Of a DNA stretch of 64,000 nt, positions 10,542 through 20,687 are shown in pieces. The notes under the pieces were generated by a model, which made no database searches, had not been told where the DNA came from, and was given only the letters and a program-made list of their open reading frames with translations. The translations under genes were made by a program, and so were the position numbers. This DNA comes from Novosphingobium sp. (GTDB lineage Bacteria; Pseudomonadota; Alphaproteobacteria; Sphingomonadales; Sphingomonadaceae), in the NCBI RefSeq assembly GCF_027486195.1, contig NZ_JAIXPP010000087.1, positions 1 to 64,000 on the forward strand, in the 5' to 3' direction. The stretch's first letter is position 1. Each line of letters begins with the position of its first letter.

Positions 10542-10598
10542 GGGCTGGACGCGCGGCCCAGCGCTGATATCCTCATCGCGGCAGGCAGGGGGGAGACC

Positions 10599-11294
10599 AT
10601 GAACGCCGAAACCGGATCATCGCTTGATCGCGCGCGCCGCCGCATCGCCTATTTCTCCGTCGCCGCCTGCGCCATGCTTGCGCTGACACTCGTCGGGTTT
10701 GGCGACAACCTCTTCACGAATGTCGGCCAGCCCAGCAATTTCGACCCCAAGTTCATCGCGCACGGCCTTACCAGCCTTGCCTGGATGGTGCTGCTGGTCG
10801 TGCAGTCAACGCTGATCGGCGCAGGAAATCCCCGCCTGCACCGCAAACTGGGTCTTGCAGGGCTGATCATCGCGCTGGGCGTCACGCTCAGCACGCTTTA
10901 TCTCTTTGTGGTGCTGTGGAAAGGCTGGGATCACATGGGTGCGGAAGCCAAGGCAAACCGCCTGCTGCTGCCCGCTTATGCGCTGCTTGTGGGGCTCGCT
11001 TTCGCCAACCGCCACCGCCCCGCGCTGCACAAGCGACTGATCCTGCTCGGCTCGTTCTGCATGCTCGGCCCGGTGCTGGCGCGCACGTTCGATCCATTGT
11101 TCGTGCCCTTCATCGAAGGCTGGCCCGAAAGCGCGATCGAAACGATGTTCTGGCCCTATTTCCTCGGGATCTGGAGCGCTTTCTTCGCCTCGCTCCTTGC
11201 CTACGACGTGGCAACCATGCGCCGCCCCGCCGCCGTCACGCTGGGCGGCATCGCGCTGTTCGCCGCCTGCTGGCTGATCGCGGTCGGCACCTGA
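10599..11294 (+). CDS. hypothetical multi-TM membrane protein
   Basis: 231 aa, several hydrophobic segments, no confident family. Confidence 0.65.
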   Translation: MNAETGSSLDRARRRIAYFSVAACAMLALTLVGFGDNLFTNVGQPSNFDPKFIAHGLTSLAWMVLLVVQSTLIGAGNPRLHRKLGLAGLIIALGVTLSTLYLFVVLWKGWDHMGAEAKANRLLLPAYALLVGLAFANRHRPALHKRLILLGSFCMLGPVLARTFDPLFVPFIEGWPESAIETMFWPYFLGIWSAFFASLLAYDVATMRRPAAVTLGGIALFAACWLIAVGT

Positions 11295-11295
11295 C

Positions 11296-12204
11296 CTACT
11301 CGAAGAACGCCACCCCGCGCACTTCGATGCTCTCCCGGATTTTCGCATCCGGCAGGCTGGTATCGTGAAACGCGGTATGCGGGCAGCGCCAGGTCACCGC
11401 ATGGTCGCTGTCCTGAAACTTGAACAGCAGCACATCGTCCGCCGCCATGTTGGAGAAATACCACCAGCGGTGGCGCTCCCGGTGGCGGAAGATCGTCGCC
11501 GCGATCATCTGATCCTCGCCCTCGACCGGTGCAGTCAGCGCGTCGCCAACCGGGAATTCATCGACCACGAACAGGGTGTTGGACGCGGTCTCCTCATCGC
11601 TCACCGTGCGCCCGTCACAAACCGCCAGCGGCCAGTCCTGCGGGCCGGGTGAAAACGTGCGCCACAGCGAGAAGCAGATGTACCGCTTGTACCCCGGTCC
11701 ATCGGGAAACGTCTGCCCATAGACCCGCGCTGCGGCACGCTTGCCGGTCAGTTCGTTGTAATCGACATGCGCCTCGCCCGCCGGCGGCTGGATCCCGCCC
11801 GAATGGACATAGCCTGCCACCTTCTCCTGCGCACGGCTGGAAAGGTCGCCCGAAGTGCGGATCATCCAGCCCTGCGTCGATACCTTGTCCGCCCCCGTCA
11901 GCCGCGCCACAAGCGCCTCGACCTCGCGCTGGTAGCTGGCATCAACCGCCCCTTTGTCGTGGAAATCGGCAATCGCCGTCTCATGCTTGGCGATCACGAA
12001 ACCGTGCATGTCGAGGCTGAAATGATCGCGCAGCGGCATCCCGTCGCGCACTACGACAGCATAGTCGCGGTAGTCGCCGGTGTTCATCTCCGCGCCCTGG
12101 CTCACATAACGCCGGGTGACGAATTCGCCCTCGTCGAGATAGCGGATCAGCGCCGGAGCCTGCCGCGCGGTTTCCTCGATATCGTCCAGCGCAGCCGTTG
12201 CCAT
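11296..12204 (-). CDS. CmcJ/NvfI-like oxidoreductase/hydroxylase family protein
   Basis: HVDYNELTGKRAAARVY...YICFSLWRTFSPGPQDWPLAVCDGRTV...YFSNMAADDVLLFKFQDS...CPHTAFHDTS, typical of the CmcJ/asaB-like family. Confidence 0.6.
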   Translation of the reverse strand: MATAALDDIEETARQAPALIRYLDEGEFVTRRYVSQGAEMNTGDYRDYAVVVRDGMPLRDHFSLDMHGFVIAKHETAIADFHDKGAVDASYQREVEALVARLTGADKVSTQGWMIRTSGDLSSRAQEKVAGYVHSGGIQPPAGEAHVDYNELTGKRAAARVYGQTFPDGPGYKRYICFSLWRTFSPGPQDWPLAVCDGRTVSDEETASNTLFVVDEFPVGDALTAPVEGEDQMIAATIFRHRERHRWWYFSNMAADDVLLFKFQDSDHAVTWRCPHTAFHDTSLPDAKIRESIEVRGVAFFE

Positions 12205-12235
12205 CGCATTCTCCCATTATCGTTAGGGATACGAA

Positions 12236-13528
12236 CTATATCGGCTGCGGCTCGGGTGTCCACCCTGCGCGCGGAGCGGTTTCGGGGATGCGCCAGAGCA
12301 CCGGCAGGATCACCAGGGCCACCACCGCGATCATGGCGCCGGGCACCGCCGGCCAGCCGGTCCCTTCAAGCAGCATTTGCGCCACCAAAGGCGTGACCCC
12401 GCCAAACAGCGCTGTCGCGCTCGTCACACCCAGCGCGAGGCCGGAAAGCCGTGCCTCGCCGGAAAACTGTTCGGCCGTCGCCACCGCGCCCACCGCGCTC
12501 CATGCACCGCCGAGCGCCGCGAGCAGCACCGCACCCACCAGCGCCGGCCAGACACCGCCATGCGCCATCAGCGAAAACAGCGTGATCGGCCCCGCCGCGC
12601 AGGCAATCGCAATCCCGATCAGCACTGGCCGCCGCCCGACATGATCCGAAAGCGCACCAACCAGCGGTGTCACCGCGATCACCACGAAGGCAGCCACGGT
12701 CGAAAGCGTCAGCGCCGCGCCCTCGCCCACCGCGCCGACCGAGGCGAGGAAGGCGGGCACATAGGTAATCCCGACGTAGTAGCTGATCGAGCCCAGCGCC
12801 GAGATCGCAAAGCCCCGGATGATCCCCGCACGCTGGTGCGTGATCGCATGGCGCAGCGGGTTCTCCGGCACCGTCCCTGCCGCGCGCTGGCGCTCGAACT
12901 CGGGCGATTCGTCCATGTTTGCGCGGGCCAGCAGCACCCCGCCCGCGAGCGCCGCGCCGACAAAGAAAGGAATGCGCCAGCCCCAGGCATCGAGCGTCTC
13001 CGCTGGCATGGCCCAGGTCGTCACCGCCGCCACGCCCACGGCGAGCAGCGCGCCGATCTCGCTCGCCGCCGAAGCGCAACTGGTGATCAGGCCGCGCCGG
13101 TGCGGCCCCGCGCCTTCGATGAGATAGGCGACCACGCCGGTGTATTCGCCGCCCACCGCAAAGGCCATCACGCAGCGCAGCGCGAGCAGGAGGAAGCCCG
13201 CCGCCGGGCCGATCTGCGCGTGCGTGGGCAGCAAGGCGCAGCCCAGCATCGCCGCGGTCATCACCGCCATCGAGAGCAGCATCGCGCGCCGCCGCCCGTG
13301 CCGGTCGCCATAGTGGCCCATGGCAATCGCGCCCAGCGGTCGCATCAAGTACGACACGGCAAAGCCCGCCAGCACCGCTGCCAGCGAGCCCTCGCCGCCG
13401 CCGAACATCACGCGCGAAAGGATCGTAGCGACATAGATATAGAGCGTGAAATCGTACCACTCGACGACTGTCGAGAAACCCGCGATCAGCATCGAGCGGA
13501 GCGAAATAGTCTGATGCGCGGCGACCAT
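12236..13528 (-). CDS. MFS transporter (metabolite:H+ symporter type)
   Basis: STVVEWYDFTLYIYVATILSRVMF...MRPLGAIAMGHYGDRHGRRRAM motif; ~12 TM. Confidence 0.85.
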   Translation of the reverse strand: MVAAHQTISLRSMLIAGFSTVVEWYDFTLYIYVATILSRVMFGGGEGSLAAVLAGFAVSYLMRPLGAIAMGHYGDRHGRRRAMLLSMAVMTAAMLGCALLPTHAQIGPAAGFLLLALRCVMAFAVGGEYTGVVAYLIEGAGPHRRGLITSCASAASEIGALLAVGVAAVTTWAMPAETLDAWGWRIPFFVGAALAGGVLLARANMDESPEFERQRAAGTVPENPLRHAITHQRAGIIRGFAISALGSISYYVGITYVPAFLASVGAVGEGAALTLSTVAAFVVIAVTPLVGALSDHVGRRPVLIGIAIACAAGPITLFSLMAHGGVWPALVGAVLLAALGGAWSAVGAVATAEQFSGEARLSGLALGVTSATALFGGVTPLVAQMLLEGTGWPAVPGAMIAVVALVILPVLWRIPETAPRAGWTPEPQPI

Positions 13529-13569
13529 CAGGCCATCATGCCGCAAGCCTCCGCGCTTGCAAACCGCTT

Positions 13570-13860
13570 TCAGCCAACCCCTTCGGTCACCATCACGCGG
13601 TACGACGCGCCCTTGAGGCGGTGCACCTTGGCGTCCTGATAGGCCGGGCTGTTGTACCAGGCCTTCGCCGCGTCGATGTCGGGAAATTCGATAATCACGA
13701 GGCCCTCTGCGGTCGGCCCTTCCCACGTCTCGTTGGGGCCATAGAACGCCAGCGGCTTGAGCGGATGGCCCGCAATCGAAGCGCCCGCCTTGGCGTTGTA
13801 CTGATCCAGCTCAGCCTGATCGTTCACGCCATCCTTGATGAACACAACATACGCAGTCAT
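13570..13860 (-). CDS. DUF1330 domain-containing protein
   Basis: MTAYVVFIKDGVNDQAELDQYNAKAGASIAGHPLKPLAFYGPNETWEGPTAEGLVIIEFPDIDAAKAWYNSPAYQDAK. Confidence 0.85.
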   Translation of the reverse strand: MTAYVVFIKDGVNDQAELDQYNAKAGASIAGHPLKPLAFYGPNETWEGPTAEGLVIIEFPDIDAAKAWYNSPAYQDAKVHRLKGASYRVMVTEGVG

Positions 13861-13925
13861 TCGGGCATTCCCTCCGTTTTATGAATTTGCAGCCTAGGGT
13901 CGCAATCCCGCGCCGCGCAAGGCTT

Positions 13926-14744
13926 TCAAGTGGCCGACCATCCGGCATCGATCACGAGGTTCGATCCCGTCACCACCCGCGCCGCTTCGCTCGCCAGATA
14001 GAGCACGGACGCGGCGGTCTGCTCGGGCTGGATCGGCTCCTTCACATGCGCCACGCTGAGGTACTGCGCATAGACTTCGTCCTGCGTCAGCCCGGCCCGC
14101 GCACCGATCTCGCTGGCGGTATGCTCGACCATTCTGGTCGGCAGGAAACCGGGGCAGACCGCATTCACCGTAATGCCATAAGCGCCCAGCTCCGCCGCCA
14201 TCGTCTTCGTCATCCCGATCAGGCCGTGCTTGGTCGCGCTGTAGTGGCCGAAGCCCGGCGTGCCGATCAGCCCCGCGACCGAGGCGATGTTGATGATGCG
14301 CCCGCCGCTGCCTCCTGCGATCATCGCCGGAACCACCGCCCGGCTCATCCGCCAGCTGCCGGTGAGGTTGACCGCGATGGTCGTCTCGAAAGTCTCGTCA
14401 TCGAGCAAGTGCATCGGCGTGTTGCCGGTGAGGATACCCGCGTTGTTCACCAGAATGTCGATCCGGCCCAGTTCACCCAGCACCCGCCCGACGAAGGCGT
14501 CGATCTCGGCCTGCCGGCGGATATCGCAAGTGGCATAAAGCGCGCGAACTCCAAGCGCCTCGATTTCGCGCGCCACGGCATCGAGCGCGCCGCCGAGGGC
14601 ATAGCCCACGCTCGGCATCGCCGGTTCGCCCACGTCGCAGATCGCAACATCGGCGCCTGCGCCAGCCAAGGCCAGCGCCATCGCCCGCCCCTGCCCGCGC
14701 GCCGCGCCTGTCACGATTGCCACTTTGCCCGAAAGCCCGCCCAT
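13926..14744 (-). CDS. SDR family oxidoreductase
   Basis: GKVAIVTGAARGQGRAMA; LVNNAGI; YSATKHGLIGMTK. Confidence 0.9.
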   Translation of the reverse strand: MGGLSGKVAIVTGAARGQGRAMALALAGAGADVAICDVGEPAMPSVGYALGGALDAVAREIEALGVRALYATCDIRRQAEIDAFVGRVLGELGRIDILVNNAGILTGNTPMHLLDDETFETTIAVNLTGSWRMSRAVVPAMIAGGSGGRIINIASVAGLIGTPGFGHYSATKHGLIGMTKTMAAELGAYGITVNAVCPGFLPTRMVEHTASEIGARAGLTQDEVYAQYLSVAHVKEPIQPEQTAASVLYLASEAARVVTGSNLVIDAGWSAT

Positions 14745-14826
14745 GCCCGTTTCCCCTCGCCTCACACGGCACGAAGCATGGCCTCTCGCCGCCTGCGCCT
14801 CATCAGGTAAAAGTGATAGGCCTGCT

Positions 14827-16068
14827 TCAGGTCACGGCAGCGCGCACCGCCCACCGCGGATCGTCCCAGGCACGCGTCTCGCACACCTCGCGGATCGCGA
14901 GGACCGCCTCCAGCATGTCGACATGGCGCAGATAGAGCGGCGTCAGGCCGAAGCGCAGCACATCGGGATCGCGGAAATCGCCTATCACGCCGCGCTCCTT
15001 CAGCGCCTGCATGATCCCGTAACCTTCGGGATGCGCATAGGAGACATGGCTCCCGCGCTGCACATCCTCGCGCGGGCTTACGAGCGTGAAGCCGTGGCCG
15101 CCGCACAGTTCGTCCATCAGGTCCATGAACACGCGGCCGAGCTGGAGCGATTTCGCACGCACGGCCGCCATGTCGGCCTCGGCCATCAGGTCCACCCCGC
15201 ATTCGAGCGCAGTCAGTCCCAGCACCGATGGTGTACCGCAGAGGAAGCGCTCGATCCCCTCGGCCGCGCGGTAAAGATCCTCAAAGGCGAACGGCTCGGC
15301 ATGGCCAAACCAGCCTGAAAGCACCGGCACAGCCGCCGCCTGATGCCGCTGCGCCGCAAAGATGTACGCCGGCGCGCCCGGCCCGCCATTCAGGAACTTG
15401 TACCCGCAGCCCACCGCGAAATCCGCATGCGCCGCATTGAGGTCAACCGGTATCGCCCCCGCGCTGTGGCTGAGGTCCCACACCACCAGCGCGCCAACTT
15501 CATGCGCGCGCCGGGTCACCTCCGCCATGTCGCGTGACCTTCCGGTCTTGTAGTGCACCTGTGTCAGCAGCAGCACCGCGATATCCTCGCCGAGCCGGTC
15601 GAGCACCATGTCGCCCGGCACCGCCTCGGCCCGCACCCGCCCGCCCGAAAACGCCGCTATCCCCTGCATCATGTAGAGATCGGTGGGGAAATTGCCGGTC
15701 TCGGAAAGGATCACCGATCGCTCCGGCCGCAAGGAAAGCGCCGCCGTCATCGCCTTGAACAGGTTGATCGAGGTCGAATCCGCCACGATCACCTCGCCGG
15801 GCGCTGCACCCAGCAGGCGGCCTATCTTGTCACCCACCCGGCGCGGGGCATTCATCCAGTCCGCGCCGAGCCACGAGGTGATCAGCCCTTCGCCCCACTC
15901 CTGCGCCACCGCCCGCTCCAGCCGCGCCGTGGTGCGGCGGGGCAGCGCGCCGAGCGAATTGCCATCGAGGTAGATCAGCCCCTCGCGCAGCTGGAAGGCC
16001 GCGCGGAAGGACGCGAGCGGATCGCTTTCATCGAGCGCTTCCAGCGCCGCGCGGCTCCAATCGCTCAT
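14827..16068 (-). CDS. kynU: kynureninase
   Basis: YLDGNSLGALPR...WGEGLITSWLGADWMNAPRRVGDKIGRLLGA...VVWDLSHSAGAIPVDLN...GCGYKFLNGGPGAPAYIF. Confidence 0.95.
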   Translation of the reverse strand: MSDWSRAALEALDESDPLASFRAAFQLREGLIYLDGNSLGALPRRTTARLERAVAQEWGEGLITSWLGADWMNAPRRVGDKIGRLLGAAPGEVIVADSTSINLFKAMTAALSLRPERSVILSETGNFPTDLYMMQGIAAFSGGRVRAEAVPGDMVLDRLGEDIAVLLLTQVHYKTGRSRDMAEVTRRAHEVGALVVWDLSHSAGAIPVDLNAAHADFAVGCGYKFLNGGPGAPAYIFAAQRHQAAAVPVLSGWFGHAEPFAFEDLYRAAEGIERFLCGTPSVLGLTALECGVDLMAEADMAAVRAKSLQLGRVFMDLMDELCGGHGFTLVSPREDVQRGSHVSYAHPEGYGIMQALKERGVIGDFRDPDVLRFGLTPLYLRHVDMLEAVLAIREVCETRAWDDPRWAVRAAVT

Positions 16069-16703
16069 GCCGCGATCTCCCGCAGCACTGCGCGCACCGG
16101 GCTCGCGTCGGCCCCGGCCAGCGGCAGCGGCAGCGCGATCAGTTCATAGACCCCCGGCGGCACCGCATCGAGCACCAGCCCCTCCAGAATGCGCATGTCA
16201 GCAGCGCGCACGGCATGGTGCGCATCCATCGTCTTCGAGGTTTCGGGATCGAGCGAGGCGGCATCGGTGCCGATCAGCACCACACCCAGCGCCGCCAGCC
16301 GCGCGATCACCGCTGCGGAAACGGCGCGAAATCCGCTATCCCACGCCTCATGCGGAAAGCGTTCGTAGGTGCGCAGCAGCACCCGCTGCGCGCCAGCCGC
16401 CTCCAGCGCCGCCCAGTCGATATCTTCCACCTGCACCGCCAGCCCGGAGGCATGGCGCACATCGACCACAACGCAGCGCCCGATATAGGGCTCCAGCGCC
16501 GTCTCGGCGCTCGTCTGCCCCGCCGCGTCATAATGAAACGGCGCATCGGCATGCGTTCCGGCGTGGAGCGGAAACGAGAGCGCACCCACGTTCACCGGGC
16601 ACTGCGCAGAGATCACCGCATGGTGGCTCAGCACGAAAGGCGGCTCGCCGGGCCAGAGCGGCGTCCGCGCATCGAGCCGCTGGGTAATGTCGAAAATCCT
16701 CAT
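16065..16703 (-). CDS. kynB: kynurenine formamidase / arylformamidase (cyclase family)
   Basis: FDITQRLDARTPLWPGEPPF...FPLHAGTHADAPFHYDAAG (HxGTHxDxPxH); overlaps kynU by 4 bp. Confidence 0.93.
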   Translation of the reverse strand: MRIFDITQRLDARTPLWPGEPPFVLSHHAVISAQCPVNVGALSFPLHAGTHADAPFHYDAAGQTSAETALEPYIGRCVVVDVRHASGLAVQVEDIDWAALEAAGAQRVLLRTYERFPHEAWDSGFRAVSAAVIARLAALGVVLIGTDAASLDPETSKTMDAHHAVRAADMRILEGLVLDAVPPGVYELIALPLPLAGADASPVRAVLREIAA

Positions 16704-16912
16704 GCCCCGCCTTATCGCCAAGCGCGGGGAACAATGCACCGGAATTATGGGGCATGTTCCCTCTGCGGTCCCGCAATATGCCACAATCATGCATAGAACT
16801 GCGGAATATCGCTCCTTAGACGCATATCAGAGTGCTTATGGCGCGCACTTTGCGCGGACAGCGCGCGCCCCTTGCGCTATTATGCCCCAACCGGAACCAT
16901 GGGAGACACGCG

Positions 16913-18028
16913 GTGAACGCAGTGGCGAAGACAACCGATCTGTTCGAAAATCCGCTAGGCCTCGATGGCTTCGAATTCATCGAGTTTTCCGCGCCCCAAC
17001 CGGGCCTGCTCGAACCTGTGTTCGCCGCGATGGGCTTCACCCATATCGCCAACCATCGCTCCAAGGCGGTGCAGCTCTGGCGGCAGGGCGGCATCAACCT
17101 CATCGCCAATTACGAGCCAAAGAGCCCAGCCGCCTGGTTCGCGGCCGAGCATGGCCCTTCGGCCTGCGGCATGGGCTGGCGCGTGCGCAATGCCGCCGAA
17201 GCCTACGCCAAGGCGCTCGAACGCGGCGCGGAGCCGGTCGAGGTGCGCACCGGCCCGATGGAGCTCAGCCTCCCCGCCATCCGCGGCATCGGCGGCGCGA
17301 TCATCTATCTGATCGACCGCTATGAAGGCTCACCGCTGGGCGATCTCTCGATCTACGACATCGATTTCGTCTACCTGCCGGGCGTGGATCGCCAGCCCAA
17401 AGGCGCGGGCTTCCACACGATCGACCATCTCACCCACAACGTTTACGGCGGCCGCATGGCGCACTGGGCCGCGTTCTACGAACGGATCTTCAACTTTCGT
17501 GAGATCCGCTATTTCGACATCAAGGGCGAGTATACCGGTCTCACCAGCCGCGCGATGACCGCGCCAGACGGCAAGATCCGCATTCCGCTGAACGAGGAAG
17601 CGAAAGCGGGCGGCGGCCAGATCGAGGAATTCCTGCGCGCCTACAACGGCGAGGGCATCCAGCACATCGCCTTCGCCTGCGACGACCTCCTCGGCGCATG
17701 GGACCGCCTCAAGGTGCTCGGCACCCCGTTCATGACCCCGCCGCCCGCGACCTATTACGAGATGCTGGCCGAGCGCCTGCCCGGCCACGGTGAGCCGGTC
17801 GAGGAACTCCAGAAGCGCGGCATCCTGCTCGATGGCTCGACCGAAGCGGGCGATCCGCGCCTGCTGCTGCAGATCTTCTCCGAAACGCAGATCGGCCCGG
17901 TTTTCTTCGAATTCATCCAGCGCAAGAAGGACGAGGGCTTCGGCGAAGGCAACTTCACCGCCCTCTTCCAGTCGATGGAACGCGACCAGATGCGCCGCGG
18001 CGTCCTCAATGTGGAGACCGCAGCATGA
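16913..18028 (+). CDS. hppD: 4-hydroxyphenylpyruvate dioxygenase
   Basis: [67 protein letters not shown] start likely. Confidence 0.93.
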   Translation: MNAVAKTTDLFENPLGLDGFEFIEFSAPQPGLLEPVFAAMGFTHIANHRSKAVQLWRQGGINLIANYEPKSPAAWFAAEHGPSACGMGWRVRNAAEAYAKALERGAEPVEVRTGPMELSLPAIRGIGGAIIYLIDRYEGSPLGDLSIYDIDFVYLPGVDRQPKGAGFHTIDHLTHNVYGGRMAHWAAFYERIFNFREIRYFDIKGEYTGLTSRAMTAPDGKIRIPLNEEAKAGGGQIEEFLRAYNGEGIQHIAFACDDLLGAWDRLKVLGTPFMTPPPATYYEMLAERLPGHGEPVEELQKRGILLDGSTEAGDPRLLLQIFSETQIGPVFFEFIQRKKDEGFGEGNFTALFQSMERDQMRRGVLNVETAA

Positions 18029-18570
18029 TCCCCCAGATCAAGCGCATCCACCACGTCGCCTATCGCTGCCGCGACGCCAAGGAAACGGTCGCGTGGTACG
18101 AGCGCGTGATGGGCATGCGCTACACCACCGCCTTTGCCGAAGACACCGTGCCCTCCACCGGCGAGCATGATCCGTACATGCACGTGTTCCTCGATTGCGG
18201 CGGCGGCAATGTGCTCGCCTTCTTCGAGCTGCCGAACCAGCCAGAAATGGGCAAGGATCCGAACACCCCCGCCTGGGTGCAGCACCTCGCCTTCGAAGTG
18301 GCGGACGAAGCCGCGCTCCATGCGGCCAAGGCGCATCTCGAAGCCGAGGGCATCGACGTCCTCGGGCCGACCTACCACGGCATTTTCCGCTCGATCTATT
18401 TCTTCGATCCCAACGGCCACCGGCTGGAACTCGCCTGCAATATTGGCACGCCCGCGCAGTATGAGGAGTTGGAGACACTCGCCCCCGTGATGCTCGAGGA
18501 ATGGAGCCGCACCAAACGCGCGCCGCGCCATGCCGAATGGCTGCACAAAGACCCCGCCGCAAGCGCCTGA
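18025..18570 (+). CDS. VOC (glyoxalase/dioxygenase fold) family protein
   Basis: [27 protein letters not shown]...[11 protein letters not shown]...[14 protein letters not shown]; 4 bp ATGA overlap with hppD. Confidence 0.88.
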   Translation: MIPQIKRIHHVAYRCRDAKETVAWYERVMGMRYTTAFAEDTVPSTGEHDPYMHVFLDCGGGNVLAFFELPNQPEMGKDPNTPAWVQHLAFEVADEAALHAAKAHLEAEGIDVLGPTYHGIFRSIYFFDPNGHRLELACNIGTPAQYEELETLAPVMLEEWSRTKRAPRHAEWLHKDPAASA

Positions 18571-18576
18571 GACGCT

Positions 18577-19692
18577 TCAGCCTGCGCCGAACTCACAGCG
18601 CAGGTCGGCCCCGTTTGCATCGAGCGCGGGGATAGTGGTCGGCAGCGCGCCGGAACGCCCCGGCGGGCGCGGCAGGTCAAACGCCTCGCCGCCCACTTCG
18701 GCGGGTACGCGGCGCAGCGCGGCGTGGGCGGAGACGTCCGCCACGGTCGATACGCGGCCCCACGCGATACGGTGCCGATCGAGCAGCGCGCTGGCGTCAG
18801 CAATGGTCATGGCGGCCAGCACATCGCCCACGATGCGCCCCAGTGTCTCGCGGCTCTCCACGCGGTCAGGGTTGGTCGCAAAGCGCGGATCATCCGCCAG
18901 CGCGGCATCGCCTAGCACGCCAGCGCAAAACCGCCGCCATTCGTCGGGCGACTGGATCGAGATCATCAGCGAGCCGTCAAGGCAGGCATAGGCGGCATAA
19001 GGATAGATCGCCGCATGTTCGAGGCCATGCCGCCCGGTAACACGCCCGGCATGCTCCAGATGCAGCAGCGGCACCGCCATCCAGTCCGCCATCGTATCGA
19101 ACATCGCAATTTCGATGGCCGCGCCCTGCCCGGTCCTCCCCCGCCCGATCAGCGCTTCGAGGATCGCGGCATGCGCGTTCATGCCCGTTGCGATATCCGC
19201 GATCGAAACGCCCACCTTGGCCATGGCTTCGGGCGTGCCGGTAACGGCGCAGATGCCCGCTTCGGCCTGCACCAGCATGTCATAGGCGCGCATCGCGTGG
19301 GCAGCAGTGGACTGCCCATAACCGCAGATGTCGACCGCGATGAGACGGGGATGGACCTCCACCAGTGCGGCCGCATCCAGCCCCAGCCGCGCCGCCGCTC
19401 CCGGCGCCAGGTTCTGGATGAACACATCCGCCTTGCCCACCATGCGCTCGACCATGGCCCGGTCACCTGCGTCCTTCACATCGATCACGACGCTCTGCTT
19501 GCCCCGGTTGAGCCAGGCAAAATAGGCCGATGCGCCGTGGACGGTAGTGTCATAGTGCCGCGCCGTCTCGCCGCCGGCGCGCTCCAGCTTGATCACCCGC
19601 GCGCCGCCATCGGCCAGCTGGCGCGTGCACAGCGGCGCCGCCACCGCCTGCTCCAGCGCCACCACCAGCAGGCCGTCCAGCGCGCCCGCCAT
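18577..19692 (-). CDS. CaiB/BaiF (family III) CoA-transferase
   Basis: LDGLLVVALEQAVAAPLCTRQLADGGARVIKLERAGGETARHYD...YFAWLNRGKQSVVIDVK. Confidence 0.92.
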   Translation of the reverse strand: MAGALDGLLVVALEQAVAAPLCTRQLADGGARVIKLERAGGETARHYDTTVHGASAYFAWLNRGKQSVVIDVKDAGDRAMVERMVGKADVFIQNLAPGAAARLGLDAAALVEVHPRLIAVDICGYGQSTAAHAMRAYDMLVQAEAGICAVTGTPEAMAKVGVSIADIATGMNAHAAILEALIGRGRTGQGAAIEIAMFDTMADWMAVPLLHLEHAGRVTGRHGLEHAAIYPYAAYACLDGSLMISIQSPDEWRRFCAGVLGDAALADDPRFATNPDRVESRETLGRIVGDVLAAMTIADASALLDRHRIAWGRVSTVADVSAHAALRRVPAEVGGEAFDLPRPPGRSGALPTTIPALDANGADLRCEFGAG

Positions 19693-19910
19693 CAGGAACA
19701 GACCTCTCGATCACCCGCATACCGGCAGGCGCGCGGGCTGGGCCATTTGGGCTTACTGGTGCGTTCGACGTTCATATCAGAGAGGCTTTAGCGCAAGCTC
19801 AGCGGGATTTCCTCCCCTTGATGCGCGCAAGGCGAGACAATGGCAGCGGCTTCACCTATTTCGATGCGGCCCCTGCTGCGGTGTCGTCCTCGAAGTCCGG
19901 AAAAGCGCTG

Positions 19911-20687
19911 ATGCCTGATCTCAAGCTCCGCATGATCGATCTCAATTCCGACCTTGGCGAGGGCTATGGCCCGTGGGTGATGGGCGATGACAAGGCCATG
20001 CTGGATATCGTCACCAGCGCCAACATTGCCTGCGGCGGCCACGCCAGCGATCCCGAAACGATGTTTCGCACGCTCACCTTTGCACGTGAGCGCGGGATCA
20101 CCGTGGGCGCGCACCCGAGCTACCCCGACAAGGAAGGCTTCGGCCGCCGCCGCCTGCCCTTCCCGCCGCCCGAGGTGGAGCGCTTTGTCGCCGCGCAGAC
20201 CGGCGCGCTCATGGCCATCGCCGCGCTGGCGGGCACGCGCGTGTCCTATGTGAAGCCCCACGGCGCGCTCGCCAATGTCGCGAGCGAAGACCGCGCCATC
20301 GCCGAAGCCATCGTGCGCGCGGTGCGCGCGATCGACAGCAAGCTTGCCGTGCTCGCCATCTCCGGCACCGTGCTGGAACAGGTGGCGCGCGATGCGGGCT
20401 GCCAAGTGTTCAGCGAGATCTACGCCGACCGTGGCTACACGCCCGCCGGCAACCTTGTCCCGCGCGGCCAGCCCGGCGCGATGATCGACGATTATGGCGC
20501 CGCCGCCGCACGCCTGCTCAGCTGGCTCGAAAACGGCATGATGCCAACCGTAGGGGGCGAACCGGTGAGGCTGGCAGGCCATTCGATCTGCGTGCACGGC
20601 GATGATCCCCATGCCGTGGTCATGGCCCGCGCGATCCGCGTCGCGCTCGGCGGACGCGGGGTCACGGTCGCGCCCTTCCTGCGGTGA
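19911..20687 (+). CDS. pxpA: 5-oxoprolinase subunit A (LamB/YcsF)
   Basis: IDLNSDLGEGYGPW...NIACGGHASDP...GAHPSYPDKEGFGRR...VSYVKPHGALAN. Confidence 0.95.
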   Translation: MPDLKLRMIDLNSDLGEGYGPWVMGDDKAMLDIVTSANIACGGHASDPETMFRTLTFARERGITVGAHPSYPDKEGFGRRRLPFPPPEVERFVAAQTGALMAIAALAGTRVSYVKPHGALANVASEDRAIAEAIVRAVRAIDSKLAVLAISGTVLEQVARDAGCQVFSEIYADRGYTPAGNLVPRGQPGAMIDDYGAAAARLLSWLENGMMPTVGGEPVRLAGHSICVHGDDPHAVVMARAIRVALGGRGVTVAPFLR

